Below are positions 35,676-43,947 of a stretch of 64,000 bases of DNA, one piece after another. Both the position numbers and the translations under genes were made by a program. The notes under the pieces were generated by a model. It searched no databases and was not told the DNA's origin. It saw only the letters and a list, made by a program, of their open reading frames with translations. Every line of letters begins with the position of its first letter. The first letter of the stretch is position 1. The stretch is from the NCBI RefSeq assembly GCF_003312875.1, contig NZ_CP015163.1, forward strand, positions 8,122,001-8,186,000, given 5' to 3'. This stretch comes from Amycolatopsis albispora. Its GTDB lineage: Bacteria; Actinomycetota; Actinomycetes; Mycobacteriales; Pseudonocardiaceae.

Positions 35676-36487
35676 TGCGGACTCCTCCCCGCCGTCCACG
35701 CGCGGTAGAACTCGCCGTGGTCCTTGCTGGTCATCAACAGCGCCTGCGTCATCGCCTCCAGCTCGATCGAGCTGCCGAGGTCCATGTCGAGTTCCCTGGT
35801 GAGCAGCACCTTGGTGGTCGAATACGCCAGCGCCGGGCCGTCGGCGAGGCGGCGGGCCAGCTCGGTGGTCGCGGCTGGCAGCTGCTCGTCGTCGACCACC
35901 TGCGAGGCGAGGCCGATCTGCTCGGCCTTCTCGGCGCGGATCTTGTCGCCCAGCATCAGCAGCTCGGTCGCGCGGCCGAGCCCGACCACTCGCGGCAGCA
36001 GGTACGCCGAGCCCATGTCCGCCCCGGCCAGGCCGACCTTCGTGAACAGGAAGGCGAACGCGGCCGAGCGCGCCATCAGCCGGAAGTCGCTGGCCAGCGC
36101 GATCACCGAACCGGCTCCCGCGGCGATCCCGTTGATCGACGCGAGCACCGGCAGCGGGCACTCGCGCAGCGCCTTGACCACGGCGCCGGTCATCCTGGTG
36201 AACTCCAGCAACTGCGCGGTGTCGAACTTCTGCAGCTCGCCGATGATCTCTTCGACGTCCCCGCCCGAGCAGAAGCCGCGCCCCTGGCCGGCGATCACCA
36301 GCACCTTCGCGTCCCCGCGGTGCGGCAGCTCGGCGAGCAGGTCACGCAGGTCGGCGTAGACGTCGAAGGTCAGCGCGTTGAGCTTCTCCGGCCGGTTCAG
36401 TGTGACGGTCGCGACGCCATCGGCCACCTCGAAGTCGAAATGCGCCCACTGCCCGGTGAAGCCGGGCGAAGCGCGGAACGGGCTCAT
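35660..36487 (-). CDS. Enoyl-CoA hydratase/isomerase-family protein
   Basis: A 275-residue crotonase-fold protein. The oxyanion-hole segments are visible: GRGFCSGGDVEE near 68-79 and NGIAAGAGSVIALASDFRLM near 115-135. The position that often carries the first catalytic Glu reads LFTKVGLAGADMG, so water addition by the classical two-Glu mechanism is doubtful and ring opening or isomerisation are possible. Overlaps the SDR gene by four bases and the RidA gene by 16. Probably acts on the alicyclic CoA ester from anthranilate. Confidence 0.9.
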   Translation of the reverse strand: MSPFRASPGFTGQWAHFDFEVADGVATVTLNRPEKLNALTFDVYADLRDLLAELPHRGDAKVLVIAGQGRGFCSGGDVEEIIGELQKFDTAQLLEFTRMTGAVVKALRECPLPVLASINGIAAGAGSVIALASDFRLMARSAAFAFLFTKVGLAGADMGSAYLLPRVVGLGRATELLMLGDKIRAEKAEQIGLASQVVDDEQLPAATTELARRLADGPALAYSTTKVLLTRELDMDLGSSIELEAMTQALLMTSKDHGEFYRAWTAGRSPQWTGR

Positions 36488-37176
36488 AGCTGGATCCCAC
36501 CTCCGTCGAGAACGATCGTCTGCCCGTTGACCGCGGCGGCCTCGGGTGCGGCGAGAAAGGCGACCGCGAAGGCCACCTCCTCGGGCTCGAGCAGCCGCCC
36601 GAGCGGCGACGCGGCAGCCAGCGCCGCTTCGGCCTGCGCCGCGTCGCGGCCGGTCGAGTCGCTGATGCGCTCGATCGACGTGCGGGTCATGTCGGTGCGC
36701 ACGAACGCCGGGCAGACCGCGTTCGAGGTGACCCCGGTGCCCGCGACCTCGGCGGCGACCGCCCTGGTCAGGCCCACCGCCGCGTGCTTGGACGCGGTGT
36801 AGCCGGCGGTGTAGCGGTAACCGGCGTGCCCGGCGGTCGAGGCCACGGTGACGATCCGGCCCGAGTCGCGTTCGCGCATGCTCGGCAGCACGGCCCGGGT
36901 GCACAGGAAGGCGCCGGTCGCGTTGACCTCGTGCTGCGCCCGCCAGTCCGCGAGCGAGGTCCGGGTCAGGGGCGCGCTCGTCGAGACGCCCGCGTTGTTG
37001 ACCAGCACGTCGACCGGGCCGACGTCGGCGAAGAAGGCGGTCACCGCGGCTTCGTCGGTCACGTCGCAGTCCTTGCGGCCGGGCGCGACGACGCGGTCCC
37101 CGGCGTCGGCGAACCGCGCGGCGATGGCGGCGCCGATGCCGCGTGTGCCGCCGGTGACCACCACGAGCCTGCTCAT
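36484..37176 (-). CDS. Short-chain dehydrogenase of the aminobenzoyl-CoA operon
   Basis: A 230-residue SDR: TGGTRGIGAA at 9-18, NNAGVS near 72, the catalytic Ser in VASTAGHAG and YTASK. The C-terminus (PEEVAFAVAFLAAPEAAAVNG) is of the FabG type. ATG at 37176 overlaps the ligase stop by four bases. In this pathway it could interconvert ring keto and hydroxy groups of the CoA ester (inference). Confidence 0.9.
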   Translation of the reverse strand: MSRLVVVTGGTRGIGAAIAARFADAGDRVVAPGRKDCDVTDEAAVTAFFADVGPVDVLVNNAGVSTSAPLTRTSLADWRAQHEVNATGAFLCTRAVLPSMRERDSGRIVTVASTAGHAGYRYTAGYTASKHAAVGLTRAVAAEVAGTGVTSNAVCPAFVRTDMTRTSIERISDSTGRDAAQAEAALAAASPLGRLLEPEEVAFAVAFLAAPEAAAVNGQTIVLDGGGIQL

Positions 37177-38672
37177 CGGTCCTCCGTCCGCAGCGCGCGG
37201 CGATCGAGCTTGCCGTTGGCTGTGCGCGGCAGGCTGTCCACGAAGACGATCTCGCGCGGGTACTTGTGCCCGGCCAGGCGCGCGCGGCCGTATTCGCGCA
37301 GCTCGTCCTCGGTGACCGTGCCGTTCCGCACGACGAAGGCGCGCACGCGGGTCAGCCCGTCCTGCTCGTAACCGAGCGCCGCGCATTCGACGACCTCGGG
37401 ATGGCCCAGCAGGCAGTTCTCGATTTCGCTCGGGGCGACGAAGATGCCGCCGATCTTGAGCAGGTCGTCAGCGCGGCCGTGATGGGTGAAGAACCCGTCG
37501 GTGTCGCGGCTGAACAAATCGCCGGAACGGAGAGTGTCGCCGTGGAAAGTGCGGGCGGACTTTTCGGCGTCGCCCCAGTATTCCCCGGCGATCGTCGGGC
37601 CGGTGACTTCCAGTGTGCCGATTTCGCCGTCGGGCAACTCGGTCCCGGAATCGTCGATGACCCGTGCCGAATATCCGGGTACTTCGCGGCCGAGGCTGCC
37701 GCGCTTGGCCGCACCCGGTCTGTTCGACAAAAAGATGTGGTAGGCCTCGGACGAACCGATTCCGTCGACCACTTCGACGCCGAAGGTTTCATCCCATTTC
37801 CGGTGCACTTCGGCGGGCAGCGCCTCACCGGCCGAGGTGCACAGCCGCAGGCAGCTGAGGTCCTGGTCGGCGGCCGACGGGTGGGCCAGCATGGCGCTCA
37901 TCATCGTCGGCACGTTGACCAGGATCGTCGGCCGGTGCTCGGCGATCAGCCGGAAGAGCAGCTCCGGCGTGGTGCGCTCGGGGAACACGATGCCGGAGCC
38001 GCCGACGCCGAACGGGAACATCGCGACCAGGTCGCGGGCGTAACCGAAGAACAGCTTCGGCACACCGAGCACCTTGTCATCGGCGTTGATGCCGAGCACT
38101 TCCTTGGCGTACAGCTCGAAACTGCGGATCGGGCTGCGGCGCGTGTGCGTGCACGCCTTGGGCGCGCCGGTGCTGCCGGTGGTGAACTTCCAGATCGCGG
38201 TGGCGTCGTCGGGCGTCTCGACCGGTTCGAGCTGGTCAGAGGCCTCGGCGAGCAAGGTCTCCAGCGAATGCTCACCTGGCCGCAGCTCGCTCTGGTTGAC
38301 CCCGGCGACCACGAGGTCGCGCGCACCCGCTTCCCGCAACGGGCCCAGCGTGGTCGCGTCGGCGATCACCACAACAGCCTCGGTGTAGTTCAGGAAGTAC
38401 GCGTAGTCCTTGGGCTGCAGGAAGGTGTAGACCTCGGCGGTGACCGCGCCTATTTTCTGCGCGCCGTACCACGCGGCGACGAATTCGATCCCGTCGTTCA
38501 GCGCCAGCAGCACCCGCTGTCCACTGCGGACTCCGAGGGCGTGCAGCGCGTTCCCGGACCGGTTGCTCAGCGCGCTGAGTTCGGCGTAGGTGACCGTCCG
38601 CTCCGGCGTGATCAACGCGGTTCGCGAGCCTTCGTTGCGGTCCAGGAAGTACGAGGTGATGTTCGAGTACAT
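37173..38672 (-). CDS. abmG: 2-Aminobenzoate-CoA ligase (benzoate-CoA ligase family)
   Basis: A 499-residue ANL-superfamily CoA ligase. The AMP motif TTGSTGAPKACTH lies near 164-176, SSEAYHIFLSN near 320, and the final Lys is in NGKLDRRAL. The start region (YFLDRNEGSRTALI) and FFGYARDL are typical of benzoate/2-aminobenzoate-CoA ligases. Substrate assigned from context: the next operon gene but one is an aminobenzoyl-CoA monooxygenase and the divergent operon makes anthranilate. ATG at 38672 with an AAGGGGG site; a GTG at 38678 overlapping the upstream stop is possible. Confidence 0.85.
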   Translation of the reverse strand: MYSNITSYFLDRNEGSRTALITPERTVTYAELSALSNRSGNALHALGVRSGQRVLLALNDGIEFVAAWYGAQKIGAVTAEVYTFLQPKDYAYFLNYTEAVVVIADATTLGPLREAGARDLVVAGVNQSELRPGEHSLETLLAEASDQLEPVETPDDATAIWKFTTGSTGAPKACTHTRRSPIRSFELYAKEVLGINADDKVLGVPKLFFGYARDLVAMFPFGVGGSGIVFPERTTPELLFRLIAEHRPTILVNVPTMMSAMLAHPSAADQDLSCLRLCTSAGEALPAEVHRKWDETFGVEVVDGIGSSEAYHIFLSNRPGAAKRGSLGREVPGYSARVIDDSGTELPDGEIGTLEVTGPTIAGEYWGDAEKSARTFHGDTLRSGDLFSRDTDGFFTHHGRADDLLKIGGIFVAPSEIENCLLGHPEVVECAALGYEQDGLTRVRAFVVRNGTVTEDELREYGRARLAGHKYPREIVFVDSLPRTANGKLDRRALRTEDR

Positions 38673-38674
38673 CG

Positions 38675-39415
38675 TCACGCCCCCTTCGCGGCCGCGCGAA
38701 TGGTTTCGACGAGCATGGTGGTCAAGGTTTCGAAGGTTTCGGCGCCTTCTTCGGCGGTCGCTTCGGCCGGTGCGCCGCAATACGCGGCGGTCATGCCCAT
38801 GTCGCGGAAGTCGGCCTGCCCGGCCCGCATCGCCGACGGCAGGTCGACCGGCACGGCGGGCAGGGCGCGCATGGCCGCGGTGTCGACGAGGTCCGGCCGG
38901 TCGGCGAGCACCAGCGAGGTCTCGTACCGCCCGGCGTGGCACGAACCGCTCCGGAACTCCTCGGTGAGCCGTTCCGCGTTGCGGCGCCGCACCAGGTCGA
39001 GGTAGGCGGCCCCGGCCGACTCGGCCGCGCGGCGCAGCGTGGCCACGTGCTCGGGTTCGAAGTGGTTGTTCACGATCACCACGCGGTCGAGACCCTGCTC
39101 GGCGAGCGCCCGGCACACGTCGGTGACCAGCGCGAACAGCGTTTCCGCGCCGACGTGGACCCCGCCGGCGAAGCCCCGCGCGAACCGGGTCACGCCGTAG
39201 GGGAGCGCGGGCAGGATCAGCACGCGCACCTCCGGATCACCGTCGAGGCGCCGGGCCGCGCGCTCGCACATGCCCTGCGAGATCAGCGGGTCGGTGCCGA
39301 GCGGCGCGTGCGGGCCGTGGGGTTCGACGGCGCCCACCGGCAGCAGCAGCACCGGCGTGCGCGAGCCCGACCGCAGGGCTTCGACTTCGGGAGAGGTCAG
39401 CTCGGCGAAGTACAT
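38675..39415 (-). CDS. Creatininase-family amidohydrolase
   Basis: A 246-residue member of the creatininase/MftE fold. The metal-ligand pattern is present: PVGAVEPHGPHAPLGTD (~27-43), VIVNNHFEPE with the Asn-His pair near 113-122, and HAGRYETSL near 160. The family opens cyclic amides and similar C-N bonds using two divalent metals. It sits one base downstream of the aminobenzoyl-CoA monooxygenase. Its substrate is unknown; it could be the missing N-formylkynurenine formamidase or act on a ring-derived intermediate (inference only). Confidence 0.87.
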   Translation of the reverse strand: MYFAELTSPEVEALRSGSRTPVLLLPVGAVEPHGPHAPLGTDPLISQGMCERAARRLDGDPEVRVLILPALPYGVTRFARGFAGGVHVGAETLFALVTDVCRALAEQGLDRVVIVNNHFEPEHVATLRRAAESAGAAYLDLVRRRNAERLTEEFRSGSCHAGRYETSLVLADRPDLVDTAAMRALPAVPVDLPSAMRAGQADFRDMGMTAAYCGAPAEATAEEGAETFETLTTMLVETIRAAAKGA

Positions 39416-39416
39416 C

Positions 39417-41444
39417 TCACGCCTCCACCGGAACGTCGAGCAGGCATAGGTCGGCCCGTCCGGCGGCGAGCACGGTGTTGACCTCGTCCGTGGTGGTCAG
39501 GTGTCCACCAACAAGCGTTGGCACGGCTGCTTCGGCGCGGACGCGGTCGCTGAGCGTGGTGAGAAAGCCCCGGCGGTACACCGGCCTGCTCTCGGCGACG
39601 GTCTGCCCGGCCTCGACGTGGATCATCGACGCGCCCGCCTCCGCGAACGCCCGCGCGTACGCCACGCCGTCCTCGATCGTGGCCCCGCGTGGCGCCCAGT
39701 CGTCGACGGTCAGCCGGACCACGAGCGGGCGCTCCTCCGGCCACGCCTCCCGGCACGCGGCCAGCACCTCCAGTGGGAAGCGGAGCCGGTCCTCGGCCGG
39801 ATTGGTTAACGGTGACAGGAAGCTCGCGAGCAGCCTGCCCTGCGCGAAATCCAGCTCGAGCAGGTCGAACCCGGCGGTCGCGGCCTCAGCAGCCGCCGAG
39901 GCGAACTCATCGCGAATCCGGTTCAGCTCCGCCTCGCCGGCGGCCTTCGGCACCTGGCTCAACGGCCCGTACGGCACCGCCGACGCCGACACCAACGGCC
40001 AGGCCTCGTTCTCCGGCAACGGCACGTCGACGCCGTACCGCGCGGGCCGGGTCGCGCCGCGCCGGCCGGCGTGCGTGAGGCAGGCCATCACCAGCGCACC
40101 CGACTCGTGCACCTCACCGACCGGCCAGGAGCCGACGCCGACCGGCGTTTCCGGCGTGATGCGCCCGTCCTCGGACACCGCGATCGGCTCGGTGCGCACC
40201 AGCCCCGCACCCCGCGGTTCACCCGTGACCACGAGCCGGTTCGGGATGACCGCCTTGCCGAGCCGCAGCGGCGTGAGGAACGGGGGCGGCGCGAACAGCC
40301 GGTCCGGCTCGCCCGCGAAGTCGAGGTCAGCCCGCCGGACGAACTCCGGATCACGCATCGCGAGATTGGCGTGGCTGATCCGGCCGCTGCGCGTGAGCAG
40401 GTTGACCGCGAACTGCCGCGGCGGCAGGCCGGTGTGGTGCCGGACCCGCTCGAAGTACCCGGCGCTGTCGGCCGCGGCCTGCTGGAAGCGGTCCACCACC
40501 GGCCGCCGCTCCAGTTCGTAGTGCACCAGCGCGGCCCGGATCGCGGCCCGGTCGTGGTGGCCGTGCCGCACGAACGCGTTGGCCAGCGAGACCGCGTCCT
40601 CCATGGCGAGCTTGGTGCCCGAGCCGATGGAGAAGTGCGCGGTGTGCGCCGAGTCGCCGAGCAGCACCACGTTGCCGTCGCTCCAGCGGCGGTTCCGGAT
40701 GCGCGGGAAGCTGAGCCAGGCCGACTTGTTCGACAGCAGGCGGTGCCCGGCGAGGTCGCGGGCGAACAGCTCCTCGCAGAAGTTGATGCTCTCCTCTTCG
40801 CTCATCCGGTCCAGGCCCGCGGCCCGCCAGGTCGGCTCGGGGCACTCGACGATGACCGTGCTCGTGTGCTCGTCGAACGGGTAGGAGTGGGTCTGGATCA
40901 GGCCGTGCTCGGTCTCGGCGAAGCTGAACCGGAAGGCGTCGAGCACCAGGTCCGTGCCGTACCAGATGTACTTGCCGCCCTGCGGTGCCGAGCGCGTGCC
41001 GAAGTCGCGGGAGCGCCGCAGCACGCTGTTGACCCCGTCGGCGGCGACCACCAGATCGGCCTCCGGCAACTCGGCGGGGTCCTCGACGCTGGTCTCGAAG
41101 TGCAGCACGACGCCCAGCTCGCGGCAGCGTTCCTGCAGGATGGCGAGCAGTTTCTTGCGCGCGATCGCGGAGAAGCCGTGCCCTCGCGAGCGCAGCACCT
41201 CGCCCCGGTAGCGGATGTCGATGGCGTCCCAGCGCGCGAAGGTGTCGGTGATCCGCAGGAACGTGGCGTAGTCGGCGTCGCGCAGTTCGCCGAGGGTTTC
41301 TTCGGAGAAGACCACACCCCAGCCGAAGGTCGCGCCCGGCGCGTTGCGCTCGAAGATCTCGATCTCGTGTGCCGGGTCGGCCTTCTTGAGCAGGATCGAC
41401 AGGTACAGCCCCGCCGGCCCGGCACCCAGCACGCAGACCTTCAT
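39417..41444 (-). CDS. abmA: 2-Aminobenzoyl-CoA monooxygenase/reductase, reductase half eroded
   Basis: A 675-residue fusion of a FAD hydroxylase (GAGPAGLYLSILL at 6-18, DLVVAADGVNSV near 130, GDSAHTAHFSIGSG near 270) and an Old-Yellow-Enzyme-like part from ~395. The known Azoarcus evansii enzyme hydroxylates 2-aminobenzoyl-CoA and reduces the ring. Here the second half seems damaged: the FMN-side SPMxQYS block after NRLVV is absent, the HxAHGY segment reads DFAQGR, the NxRxDxYGG segment is reduced to NPAEDR, and the protein ends at the ADL strand. LTHAGR remains. It is about 100 residues shorter than I expect for the family. ATGA overlap with the LLM gene. Confidence 0.85.
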   Translation of the reverse strand: MKVCVLGAGPAGLYLSILLKKADPAHEIEIFERNAPGATFGWGVVFSEETLGELRDADYATFLRITDTFARWDAIDIRYRGEVLRSRGHGFSAIARKKLLAILQERCRELGVVLHFETSVEDPAELPEADLVVAADGVNSVLRRSRDFGTRSAPQGGKYIWYGTDLVLDAFRFSFAETEHGLIQTHSYPFDEHTSTVIVECPEPTWRAAGLDRMSEEESINFCEELFARDLAGHRLLSNKSAWLSFPRIRNRRWSDGNVVLLGDSAHTAHFSIGSGTKLAMEDAVSLANAFVRHGHHDRAAIRAALVHYELERRPVVDRFQQAAADSAGYFERVRHHTGLPPRQFAVNLLTRSGRISHANLAMRDPEFVRRADLDFAGEPDRLFAPPPFLTPLRLGKAVIPNRLVVTGEPRGAGLVRTEPIAVSEDGRITPETPVGVGSWPVGEVHESGALVMACLTHAGRRGATRPARYGVDVPLPENEAWPLVSASAVPYGPLSQVPKAAGEAELNRIRDEFASAAAEAATAGFDLLELDFAQGRLLASFLSPLTNPAEDRLRFPLEVLAACREAWPEERPLVVRLTVDDWAPRGATIEDGVAYARAFAEAGASMIHVEAGQTVAESRPVYRRGFLTTLSDRVRAEAAVPTLVGGHLTTTDEVNTVLAAGRADLCLLDVPVEA

Positions 41445-42241
41445 GCCAGCACCTCGGCCAGCCGGTCGACTTCGTCGAGGTCGGAAACGGTGGGGAAGAG
41501 GATCAGCTCGTCGCAGCCCTCGGCCGCGTACCCGCGGACGAAGTCCTTGATCGCGCGGGCGCTGGTCAGGTTGGCCGCGGCGATGGTCTCGGCGAACGGG
41601 CCGGTGAAGGCGTAGTAGTCGCGCAGGTAGGCGGACCCGCGGTCCGGGTCGCCGAGCGCGAAGTAGCCCTGGCCCCAGAGCTTCGGCGTGCCGGGGCGGC
41701 CGAGGTCGTGCCAGGCGGCTCGGGCCCTGGTCGCCGCGGAGGCGAACGCGCGCGGCGGGCCGCCGCCGTGGGCGAACCCGTCGGCGTAGCGGGCCATCCT
41801 GGCGAACGCCGCGCCGCTGCTGCCGCCGACCAGCAGCTCGATATCGGTGTTCTCCGCGCGCAGGTGCGCGAGCTGCGCGGACAGGCGTTCGCCGCGGGTG
41901 CGGTGGTCGGCCTCGGCGGCGGTGTAGTCGTCGCGCCGGGCGCCGACGCCCAGGCCGAGGGTGAACCGGCCGCCGCTCAGGCGCGCCACCGAGTCCGCCT
42001 GCTTGGCGAGCATCGCCCCGCTGCGCAGCGGGCCGATCGCGATGTTGGTGGCCAGCCGCACCCGCTCGGTGACCGCGGCCGCCGCGGCGAGCGCGGTGAA
42101 CGGCTCGACGCTGTCGTAGACCAGGCGGTCCAGCACGGCGACGGTGGAGAACGGGCCGTCGTCGGCCCGCCGCGCCCACTCGGCCAGCAGCCGGCCGGTC
42201 GCGTCCGGGGTGGTGTTCGGCAGTCCGATTCCGACCTTCAT
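41441..42241 (-). CDS. LLM-class flavin-dependent oxidoreductase
   Basis: A 266-residue luciferase-like (LLM) protein: KVGIGLPN at the start, TERVRLATNIAIGPLRS near 65-80, RLSGGRFTLGLGVGARRDDY near 95-115. Such enzymes use FMN or F420. First gene of the leftward operon, so it is presumably part of anthranilate-CoA catabolism. Its role is not known from other pathways; replacing the eroded reductase half of the next enzyme is one possibility. ATG at 42241, overlapping the next gene by four bases. Confidence 0.88.
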   Translation of the reverse strand: MKVGIGLPNTTPDATGRLLAEWARRADDGPFSTVAVLDRLVYDSVEPFTALAAAAAVTERVRLATNIAIGPLRSGAMLAKQADSVARLSGGRFTLGLGVGARRDDYTAAEADHRTRGERLSAQLAHLRAENTDIELLVGGSSGAAFARMARYADGFAHGGGPPRAFASAATRARAAWHDLGRPGTPKLWGQGYFALGDPDRGSAYLRDYYAFTGPFAETIAAANLTSARAIKDFVRGYAAEGCDELILFPTVSDLDEVDRLAEVLA

Positions 42242-42252
42242 CAAAATCAACC

Positions 42253-42280
42253 TACACGGCAGCCGGGTGGGGTGTATAGA
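42253..42280. promoter_or_regulatory. Divergent control region: dyad and possible leaderless promoter
   Basis: The 48 bases between the LLM and PaaX-type genes contain TACAC (42253-42257) and its complement GTGTA (42272-42276), centred in the gap, a candidate operator for the PaaX-type regulator. TATAGA at 42275-42280 lies nine bases before the GTG of the regulator gene, which lacks a ribosome site, so its message may be leaderless. Confidence 0.5.
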
Positions 42281-42289
42281 GTTGGACGG

Positions 42290-43117
42290 GTGGACCCCGG
42301 TGCCTTCGAGCCAGCTCCCCAGGAGCTGGTGATGACCCTGCTCGGCGGGTACGCCGAACCGCGGCGCACCCGCCGGGTCTGGTCGGGCGGGCTGGTCGCG
42401 CTGCTCGCCGAACTCGGCTTCTCCGAGGGTGCGGCCCGCATCGCGCTGACCCGCGTGGTCCGCCGCGACCTGCTCGAACGGCACAAGGACGGCAGGCGCG
42501 TCTACTACCGGCTGACCCGGCGGACGCTGTCCGTGCTGGAGGACGGCGACCGGCGGATCTTCTCCCTCGGGCGCACTGTGGCGCGCGCCGGCGACTGGAC
42601 CGTGCTCTGGCACCAGATCCCGGACGACCGCCGCGTCGCGCGGGAGCGGCTGGTGCGGCGGCTGCGGTTCCTCGGCTTCGGCTCGGTGCAGGACGGCACG
42701 TGGCTGGCGCCGCACGATCGTGAGCGGGAGGTGCTGGACCTGCTGCGTGAGCTGGAGGTGACCGCGCACGCTGGGCTCATGCTCGGCAAGCCGTCCGCCG
42801 GGCTCGACATCGGGGTCTTCGCCGCGCGTGCCTGGGACCTCGACGACCTGGCCGCCCGCTACCGCGCGTTTGTCGCCGAGTTCGAGGGCTATGCCGATGA
42901 GCGGGCCCGCGCCGGGCTTGATGACGCGGCCGCGTTCGCCCTGCGCACGCGGCTGCTCCACCTCTTCCGGGAGTTCCCGGCCAGGGATCCGGAGCTGCCC
43001 GGGGAGATCGTGCCGGCCCCCGCCGGTCGCGACCGGGCGGTCGAGCTGTTCCACCACCTGCAGGCGGCACTGGCCCCCGCCGCGCAACGACACTTCGACG
43101 AGGTGACCACCCCATGA
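42290..43117 (+). CDS. PaaX-family transcriptional regulator
   Basis: A 275-residue PaaX-type repressor: N-terminal winged HTH (ELVMTLLGGYAEP, then FSEGAARIALTRVVRRDLL), middle PaaX domain (WTVLWHQIPDDRR), C-terminal domain to ~260. PaaX itself responds to phenylacetyl-CoA; this one lies between operons for making and using anthranilate, so 2-aminobenzoyl-CoA is a likely effector (inference). GTG at 42290 is the only fitting start. The stop overlaps the dioxygenase start (ATGA). Confidence 0.9.
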   Translation: MDPGAFEPAPQELVMTLLGGYAEPRRTRRVWSGGLVALLAELGFSEGAARIALTRVVRRDLLERHKDGRRVYYRLTRRTLSVLEDGDRRIFSLGRTVARAGDWTVLWHQIPDDRRVARERLVRRLRFLGFGSVQDGTWLAPHDREREVLDLLRELEVTAHAGLMLGKPSAGLDIGVFAARAWDLDDLAARYRAFVAEFEGYADERARAGLDDAAAFALRTRLLHLFREFPARDPELPGEIVPAPAGRDRAVELFHHLQAALAPAAQRHFDEVTTP

Positions 43118-43947
43118 CCGAGCCGACCGAGCCGTCTGAGCCATCGCAGCCGTCCGAGCCGTCGCCGCCCGCTGCCGACAACGCGGCACTGACCTACACC
43201 TCGTACCTGGCGCTGGACGAGATTCTCAACGCGCAGCGCCCGCGCTCCGAAGAGCACGACGAGCTGCTGTTCATCGTCATCCACCAGGTCTACGAACTGT
43301 GGTTCAAGCAGATCCTGCACGAACTGGCCGAGTTGCAGCGGCAGCTCGAGGCGGGCGCGACCGCGCACGCGGTGCGCTCGCTGCGGCGGGTGCTGACCAT
43401 CTTCAAGGTGATCGTCGCGCAGATCGACGTGCTGGAGACGATGACGCCGAGCCAGTTCACCGGCTTCCGGGCGCGGCTGGACGCGTCGAGCGGGTTCCAG
43501 TCGGTGCAGTTCCGCGAACTGGAGTCGGTGCTCGGCCGCCGCGACGACCGCGCGGTCCGGCACCACCCGCCCGGCCCGGCCAGGGACCGCGTCACCGCCG
43601 CCATGACCCGGCCGTCCGTGTTCGACTCCTACCTCACCTACCTGGCGAAATGCGGTTACGAAGTGCCCGCCGGGCGGGACTGCGCGAAGCCGCTGGAGCC
43701 GTCGGAGGAACTGCAGGACGTGCTGCTGAAGGTGTACCAGGACGACGGCGGGCCATCGACGCTCGCCGAGCTCCTGGTCGACCTGGACGAAGGCATGCAG
43801 GAATGGCGGTACCGGCACGTGAAGATGGTCGAGCGGACCATCGGCGACAAAACCGGCACCGGCGGCTCGTCGGGGGCGCACTACCTGCGTCAGACCTTGT
43901 TCCAGCCGATGTTCCCGGACCTGTGGGCCGTGCGGAGCAGGCTGTGA
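43114..43947 (+). CDS. kynA: Tryptophan 2,3-dioxygenase
   Basis: A 277-residue haem enzyme converting L-tryptophan to N-formylkynurenine. Hallmarks: LTYTSYLALDEIL near 27-39, FIVIHQVYELWFKQ near 53-66 with the active-site His, RARLDASSGFQS in the substrate pocket, the haem-ligand His in EWRYRHVKMVERTIG near 230, and GGSSGAHYLRQTL near 251. The first ~20 residues are an unusual TEP/SEP repeat that the family lacks. Overlaps the PaaX-type gene and the kynureninase-like gene by four bases each. Confidence 0.95.
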   Translation: MTEPTEPSEPSQPSEPSPPAADNAALTYTSYLALDEILNAQRPRSEEHDELLFIVIHQVYELWFKQILHELAELQRQLEAGATAHAVRSLRRVLTIFKVIVAQIDVLETMTPSQFTGFRARLDASSGFQSVQFRELESVLGRRDDRAVRHHPPGPARDRVTAAMTRPSVFDSYLTYLAKCGYEVPAGRDCAKPLEPSEELQDVLLKVYQDDGGPSTLAELLVDLDEGMQEWRYRHVKMVERTIGDKTGTGGSSGAHYLRQTLFQPMFPDLWAVRSRL

